A stretch of 34,168 nucleotides of DNA from positions 1 through 34,168 of the forward strand of contig UQUZ01000028.1 of NCBI GenBank assembly GCA_900544375.1. The letters run 5' to 3'. This DNA comes from an uncultured Oscillospiraceae bacterium. GTDB taxonomy: Bacteria; Bacillota; Clostridia; Oscillospirales; Acutalibacteraceae. Every line of letters starts with the position of its first letter. Position 1 is the stretch's first letter. Below are positions 29,909 through 34,168 of the stretch, piece after piece. A program made the translations under genes and the position numbers. The notes under the pieces were generated by a model. That model was given only the letters and a program-made list of their open reading frames with translations, made no database searches and had not been told where the DNA came from.

Positions 29909-31651
29909 ATGATGAGCAGAAACACAATCAGCAAAGTTCGTATTCTTTCCCTGATCCTGGCATTGGCCATGATCTTTCTCACGCCAATGACGATGGCCGC
30001 AAACCCGCAGGATCCGCCGCCCGCGCCGTTGGAAGCGGTTTCGGATGCGTTGGAGCCTGAGCACGCGGCCGGCGAGCCCGAAGCCCTGCCGGCAGAGGAG
30101 CTTTCAGAGGAAAGCACATTTTTGGGGGAGGAAGAAACGAGTTCCGAACCTGCGGAGTCGTTTACGCTTCCCAGCGAGCCTGAAACGGCGGGGGAAACGG
30201 CTGACCCTGCCGCGGGGATCGAAACGGAAACAGCATGGGAAGCCGTGGAGGAACAGCCCGGTGTTTGGGAGGGAGAAACAACCGAAGCTCCTTCGATTGC
30301 CCCCATGGGCTTGAGCCCAGAATTCTGGATTGAAAACACAAGCGGCAACCGGGTTTATGAGGCGGTTTTGAGGCCGGGGCAGTCCATCAAGCTGGGGCTG
30401 CATAATTGGATGACGTTTGCGCTCTCCAGCCATGCCACCTGGAAGGTGTCGCCGGGCAGCGGCAGGGGAACCCTCTCCACCTCCACGGGCGCGGAGTGCA
30501 CCTACACCGCCGGGAGCGTCACGGGCACGGCAACCGTGACCGCCACCTTAAAGGACGGCACCAGCAACTCCATCAAAATCTACATCACCAAAACGCTGGA
30601 TATTATCCGCCCAGATACGAATGTGGACGTTCCCTATGAACATATCTATGTAGGCGCTGCCAAGCAGCTGCGCGGCAACACGGTGGAAAACCGGGAATAC
30701 AACACTGATTTGAAGGCTTATTGGACGACGGGCGGCCATGACGACCTGGTTCGCCGCGCTTGGGATAGCAGCCAGAAATGCTGGACGACGCAAACCATCA
30801 CCGGCCTGAAGCCGGGCACGTTCACGCTCGCTTTAAAGGCCACCACGCAAAACGATGTGCAGGCGCAAATCCCCGTGACGGTGATTCAGCCGCTTTCCCC
30901 CAACCGTTTGGGCTTTGTCACCTCAGCGCAAAAGCTGCGCATTGCCAGCCCCACGAGCCTTTCCGCCACTTCTGTGTATCGCGGGGCGGCGGTTACGATC
31001 AAAGGGCAGGTGGGGAACTATTGGTATGTCACCTTTGGCAGTGCATGGGGGGTTTTACCGAAGTCGGTAGTCAACGATTATCCGTATGGGACGTATTCGG
31101 GGCCAAGCAGTAAATACTACTTTATGAATCGGGATAAATATGTGAAAGTAACCTCATTCAAAAGTGGTACAGCAAGGGATCCGAATGAATACAAGAAAAA
31201 TATTTCCGATTTTTGGAGTAAATATAATGATGCGGACCGCAAAGCAAAATATCAAAGTATCGCTGATCAGACGGATCTGCCTATTATATTGATTGCAGCC
31301 ATACACTATAGAGAGAAGGGGGGGAATCTAAACTATTCATTTAGAGATGGATCTAATTTAAATGGAAAGGATTTTGTTGCGGACGCAGTCAAAACGATCA
31401 AATCGGGACAATGGAGAGACTTCCAGAATGCAATCGGCATGGGCAAGGGGACACGCAACCTGTTGGCAATGCTGCAATTTGCGGAATTGTGGAACGGAAC
31501 AGGCTGTGCGGATTTTGGTAGAATCAATCCCTATTTATATGCAGGGACAAACATCTATAGTAAAGGGAAGTACCCATATGATGGACACTGGGATCCAGAA
31601 TGGGAAGATGGCCAACCTGGTGTATTGTATTTGCTAACACAAGTGTATTAA
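29909..31651 (+). CDS. Secreted multidomain protein with C-terminal phage-type lysozyme-like domain
   Basis: A 580-residue exported protein. A signal peptide (1-30, ending MTMA) is followed by a disordered Glu/Pro/Thr-rich linker (32-133), two Ig-like beta domains (about 140-229 and 230-328, the first with TATVTATLKDGTSNSIKIYI), an SH3-like segment (about 335-388), and a C-terminal domain (about 430-580). That domain resembles the phage/prophage lysozyme family built around HYRE (H466-E469), with the end NPYLYAGTNIYSKGKYPYDG; E469 is the expected catalytic residue. Peptidoglycan cleavage is therefore likely but unproven. Base composition drops toward AT from about codon 395, suggesting domain acquisition. 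Two tandem lipoprotein genes follow, the first after 13 bp. ATG 29909 or 29912 may start it. Confidence 0.8.
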   Translation: MMSRNTISKVRILSLILALAMIFLTPMTMAANPQDPPPAPLEAVSDALEPEHAAGEPEALPAEELSEESTFLGEEETSSEPAESFTLPSEPETAGETADPAAGIETETAWEAVEEQPGVWEGETTEAPSIAPMGLSPEFWIENTSGNRVYEAVLRPGQSIKLGLHNWMTFALSSHATWKVSPGSGRGTLSTSTGAECTYTAGSVTGTATVTATLKDGTSNSIKIYITKTLDIIRPDTNVDVPYEHIYVGAAKQLRGNTVENREYNTDLKAYWTTGGHDDLVRRAWDSSQKCWTTQTITGLKPGTFTLALKATTQNDVQAQIPVTVIQPLSPNRLGFVTSAQKLRIASPTSLSATSVYRGAAVTIKGQVGNYWYVTFGSAWGVLPKSVVNDYPYGTYSGPSSKYYFMNRDKYVKVTSFKSGTARDPNEYKKNISDFWSKYNDADRKAKYQSIADQTDLPIILIAAIHYREKGGNLNYSFRDGSNLNGKDFVADAVKTIKSGQWRDFQNAIGMGKGTRNLLAMLQFAELWNGTGCADFGRINPYLYAGTNIYSKGKYPYDGHWDPEWEDGQPGVLYLLTQVY

Positions 31652-31664
31652 GGAGAGAGCTCTT

Positions 31665-32495
31665 ATGAAAAAAGTCTTGTCAATCCTGTGCTGTATCGTG
31701 CTTCTGTTCTGCGTAGCAGCGTGCGGCAAAGAGCCGGAGCCAGCAGCGGAGCCGTCAACCGAAAGCATCCCGGTAAGCAGCAATACCCTGATTTCTACAG
31801 AACCGCAGAAACCCTATTGGGATACGCACGAGCCGCTTTCCTATGCGGGGATTTATAACGGCCAGCGGTTTTCGGGAGATTATGAAATCGCTTCTTATGA
31901 TAAAACAAAAGAAGGCGATGCATATTTTAAGCTTCCAAGATTGGAGGGTAAAGTGGAAGATGTCGCTCAACAATTTTTAGTGCGGAAAGAAACAATCGCG
32001 GATCCATTTTTAGATATCTATTATGATAAAAAAAATAATCGGTATGTTGATGCATGGCAAACAGGATACCGTATGGATAAGGATGGATATCCGGAGTTTG
32101 ATTTTAAAACGACAACATATTATTACAGCAACACATCCTGCACGATTCCAGGATCAGATGGGTGGTCTTATATTGAAGCGGACGATGAGTATGTAGTGTA
32201 TGTGGATGGTCCGAAAAAAGCGGAAGAAGAGAATAAGCTGCATACACGCATTTATTGGAAAAAAGGCGCAGGGTTGTTAGGCTTTTATCGATATTCCCCG
32301 AGTTTAGATGGTGGTGGCGCTTATGTTACCAACGTTCGCTTTACCTCCAAAACAGCGGACGGTTGGAACATGGCGGAAACCATTGTGCCGAACGCCCTGC
32401 CCGGGGCCAAGCGCGTTTGGCCGGAAAAGCTCTGGCCCGCGGAATATAAGGGCCTGAACGACCCGGAGCTCCGCGCGATTTTGGAAGAATATTAA
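31665..32495 (+). CDS. Lipoprotein A, paralogue of the next gene
   Basis: A 276-residue predicted lipoprotein with lipobox VAAC (C20). After a short linker comes QKPYWDTHEPLSYAGIYNGQ, a variable middle of about 150 residues, and a C-terminal block from GWNMAETIVPN to the terminal ILEEY. The ends are nearly identical to those of the following gene, while the middle has diverged. No family is recognised. It lies 13 bp after the secreted lysozyme-like gene and should be in the same operon. A surface inhibitor or immunity role against the lysozyme domain is possible, as is a structural or binding role. Confidence 0.75.
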   Translation: MKKVLSILCCIVLLFCVAACGKEPEPAAEPSTESIPVSSNTLISTEPQKPYWDTHEPLSYAGIYNGQRFSGDYEIASYDKTKEGDAYFKLPRLEGKVEDVAQQFLVRKETIADPFLDIYYDKKNNRYVDAWQTGYRMDKDGYPEFDFKTTTYYYSNTSCTIPGSDGWSYIEADDEYVVYVDGPKKAEEENKLHTRIYWKKGAGLLGFYRYSPSLDGGGAYVTNVRFTSKTADGWNMAETIVPNALPGAKRVWPEKLWPAEYKGLNDPELRAILEEY

Positions 32496-32525
32496 AGGAA
32501 GCCCTTGCATGGAAGGAGGCTCGTG

Positions 32526-33347
32526 ATGAAACGAATCTTGTCAATCCTTTGCTGTCTTGCGCTTGTGTTTTGTCTGACTGCGTGCGGAAAAGAGCCTGAA
32601 TTGGAGGAGCCGTCAACGGGAAGCATACCGGTAAACAGCAATACCCTGACTTCTACAAAACCACAGAAACCCTATTGGGATACGCACGAGCCGCTTTCCT
32701 ATGCAGGGATTTATAACGGTCAGCGCTTTTCCGGGGATTATAAAATTGAACGCGGCGGTGAAACCAGAGAGGGCGATGTGTATTTTGATCGCCCATGGTT
32801 AGTCGGAAAATTGGAAGATAAAAATCAGCCCTCTTCTGCAAAAGAAGAGTCCATTATCGAGCCGTTTTTGGACATCTATTATGACCGGAAGAACAATCGG
32901 TATATCGATGCATGGCAGACAGGAGTTTTGAGGCATGAAGATGGATATGCGGAGTTTGATTTTAAAACAAACACCTATTATTACAACGATACGTCCTGCA
33001 AAATCCCAAAGCTGAGAGAAGCGTTCATCGAGGCGGATGATGAATTCGTGGTGTATGTGTATGGGCCGAAAGAAGCGGAACCAGAGGAAGAGTCGCAGAC
33101 ACGGATTTATTGGAAAAAGGATGCGGGATTATTAGGAATCTTTTACTATTCTCCTAATCCAGAGGGCGAGGCATATGTTAAGAACATCCGTTTCACCTCA
33201 AAAACCGCCCGGGGTTGGAACATGGCGGAAACCATCGTGCCAAACGCCCTGCCCGGGGCCAAGCGCGTTTGGCCGGAAAAGCTCTGGCCGGCGGAATATA
33301 AAGGCCTAAACGACCCGGAGCTCCGCGCAATTTTGGAAGAATATTAG
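32526..33347 (+). CDS. Lipoprotein B, paralogue of the previous gene
   Basis: A 273-residue lipoprotein with lipobox LTAC (C20), the second of a tandem pair. The N-terminal KPYWDTHEPLSYAGIYNGQ block and the last roughly 45 residues (from GWNMAETIV) are identical to lipoprotein A, and the DNA there differs at only a few positions. The middle differs widely (for example ERGGETREGDVYFDRPW). ATG 32526 is 6 nt after AAGGAGG; the upstream frame to 32505 lacks a site. The pattern indicates duplication, with either gene conversion at the ends or diversifying change in the centre. Confidence 0.75.
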   Translation: MKRILSILCCLALVFCLTACGKEPELEEPSTGSIPVNSNTLTSTKPQKPYWDTHEPLSYAGIYNGQRFSGDYKIERGGETREGDVYFDRPWLVGKLEDKNQPSSAKEESIIEPFLDIYYDRKNNRYIDAWQTGVLRHEDGYAEFDFKTNTYYYNDTSCKIPKLREAFIEADDEFVVYVYGPKEAEPEEESQTRIYWKKDAGLLGIFYYSPNPEGEAYVKNIRFTSKTARGWNMAETIVPNALPGAKRVWPEKLWPAEYKGLNDPELRAILEEY

Positions 33348-33359
33348 AAGATAAAACAG

Positions 33360-33802
33360 ATAAAAGCAAAAAAATTTTATGTCGTGACGTATGGCAAGAG
33401 GAATGGAGCTGTTCACGCGCTGCGCGGCGTGAATATGGTGATGGAGCGAGGGGATCTTCTGGCTTTCACCGGAAAGAGCGGCTGCGGGAAATCGACGCTT
33501 TTGAATATTCTGGGCGCTGTCTGCACGCCGACCAGTGGATTCTATCTGTTTGAATTGAAGGTGCAGAGGTTTCCAAACTCTCCGGCGGGCAGTGTCAGCG
33601 CACAGCGATTGCCGGGCGGCCGAATCTGCTGCTTGCAGATGCGCCTACCGGCGCGCTTGATGAAGAAACCGGGGGAAAAATTCTGCAAATTTTTCAGCAG
33701 CTGAACCAGAGGGGGATGACAATCCTCATTGTAACGCATGATGAAGAGGTCTCAGCAGGCTGCCATAGAAAAATCCGTATGCGGGATGGCTTGATGGAGT
33801 GA
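33360..33802 (+). pseudogene. Degraded ABC transporter ATPase
   Basis: Two pieces of one ABC ATPase lie in different frames. The 5' part (33360 to about 33550) encodes VTYGKRNGAVHALRGVN and Walker A TGKSGCGKSTLLNILGAV, and its expected start codon reads ATA. The 3' part (33566-33802) encodes KLSGGQCQRTAIA, Walker B LLLADAPTGALD, the H-loop ILIVTHD and the stop. About 60 residues between them, including the Q-loop, are missing, and a few residues after the signature are also lost. It resembles LolD/MacB-type ATPases, so a peptide or lipoprotein transporter once followed the lipoproteins. No permease remains in the window. Confidence 0.85.
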
Positions 33803-34042
33803 ATTGTGATACAGAGGCGGCGGGGTGTAATGCGCCCCACTGTCGGCTATTTTTTGTTACGGTATAGGGATAAACGCAGTTCGTCCTTACAAGGTTTCCG
33901 GCATCAACCGCGAGCCGGCTTCCGATGCAAAGCTTGCCTGTGAATCACACGGAGCAAAGGGTATACTCTGTTTACGAGAGCAGGCAGCTATCGGAGATTA
34001 TAAACGGCTAACGATAGCGTTTGCATATTATATCCCCACAGG
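33803..34042. other. Intergenic region without supported gene
   Basis: I find no convincing coding sequence. Small inverted repeats such as GGGG/CCCC near 33822-33839 and CCGGC/GCCGG near 33899-33916 occur. A 44-codon open stretch around 33880-34010 lacks a start and a ribosome site and may be gene debris. Confidence 0.4.
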
Positions 34043-34071
34043 TTGACAATATGAATTTTTTTTGATAAAAT
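34043..34071 (+). promoter_or_regulatory. Promoter at the right edge
   Basis: A perfect TTGACA (34043-34048), a 17-bp spacer and TAAAAT (34066-34071). It points into a gene that begins at or beyond the window end. Confidence 0.75.
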
Positions 34072-34140
34072 TAAAAACCGTCACATAGTAAGGCGCTTTG
34101 AGATTAGCGCGTTGCCAAAGATAGAGGAAGACGTAATGAA

Positions 34141-34168
34141 GTGATCATAACGGGGCTGACTCGAAATT
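34141..34168 (+). CDS. Possible start of a gene continuing past the window
   Basis: GTG 34141 lies 10 nt after AGAGGAAG and opens a frame (M)IITGLTRN that runs off the end. An overlapping ATG AAG TGA at 34136-34144 is nearer to the site but is only two codons. A strong promoter is 70 bp upstream. The product cannot be identified from nine codons. Confidence 0.3.

Noticed and set aside
33880..34010. Open stretch of about 44 codons near the right end
   Set aside because: No start codon with a ribosome site and no recognisable motif; kept only as possible debris.

Overview
The window looks like a chromosomal segment of a Gram-positive anaerobe of the class Clostridia, probably a gut member of the Oscillospirales/Christensenellales type. 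The evidence is gene content and order (mutL-miaA, yggS-sepF-divIVA-lspA-rluD, a split clostridial transketolase, an IreB-family protein, a tryptophan T-box), strong AGGAGG-type ribosome binding sites with some TTG/GTG starts, and a moderately high GC content. No rRNA, tRNA, CRISPR array or intact insertion sequence was seen.

Layout. (1) 1-7.4 kb, plus strand: a core housekeeping run made of the mutL 3' end, miaA, an HlyD-like adaptor, yggS, sepF, divIVA, terminator, lspA, an RluD-type pseudouridine synthase and a HAD phosphatase. (2) 7.4-10.1 kb: a strong promoter, a possible 26-codon leader ORF, the two transketolase subunits, and a shikimate-kinase-like protein with altered substrate motifs. 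(3) 10.3-13.2 kb, minus strand: response regulator, histidine kinase and thpR, with PhoP-box-like repeats at the promoter. (4) 13.3-16.8 kb: a visibly AT-richer cassette of a secreted protein of unknown function, a lipoprotein, an ABC ATPase and an FtsX/MacB-like permease, behind its own strong promoter. (5) 16.8-18.6 kb: a tryptophan T-box controlling a TrpB2-type tryptophan synthase beta chain. (6) 18.6-22.2 kb: an operon with a cre-like site in its promoter, encoding an ATC-hydrolase-family protein, a GPH-family symporter and an M20 peptidase. (7) 22.3-26 kb: a structured intergenic element, then an AraC regulator overlapping a GH116/DUF608 glycosidase. (8) 26.3-27.4 kb, minus strand: a small conserved hypothetical gene and an IreB-family gene, then a perfect 50-bp tandem duplication. 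(9) 27.5-29.7 kb: a DUF1836 regulator, NfeD and an SPFH/stomatin protein. (10) 29.8-33.8 kb: a secreted multidomain protein ending in a phage-type lysozyme-like domain, two tandem paralogous lipoproteins with near-identical ends and diverged middles, and a decayed ABC ATPase.

Two modules stand out as possible undescribed systems. One is the secreted lysozyme-like protein with its tandem lipoproteins, which is compatible with an effector plus inhibitor/immunity arrangement. The other is the AT-rich cassette of secreted protein, lipoprotein and ABC transporter beside a two-component system. Both functional readings are inference. The ATC-hydrolase/symporter/M20 operon is a third candidate, with a plausible but unproven link to thiazoline or N-carbamoyl-cysteine breakdown.
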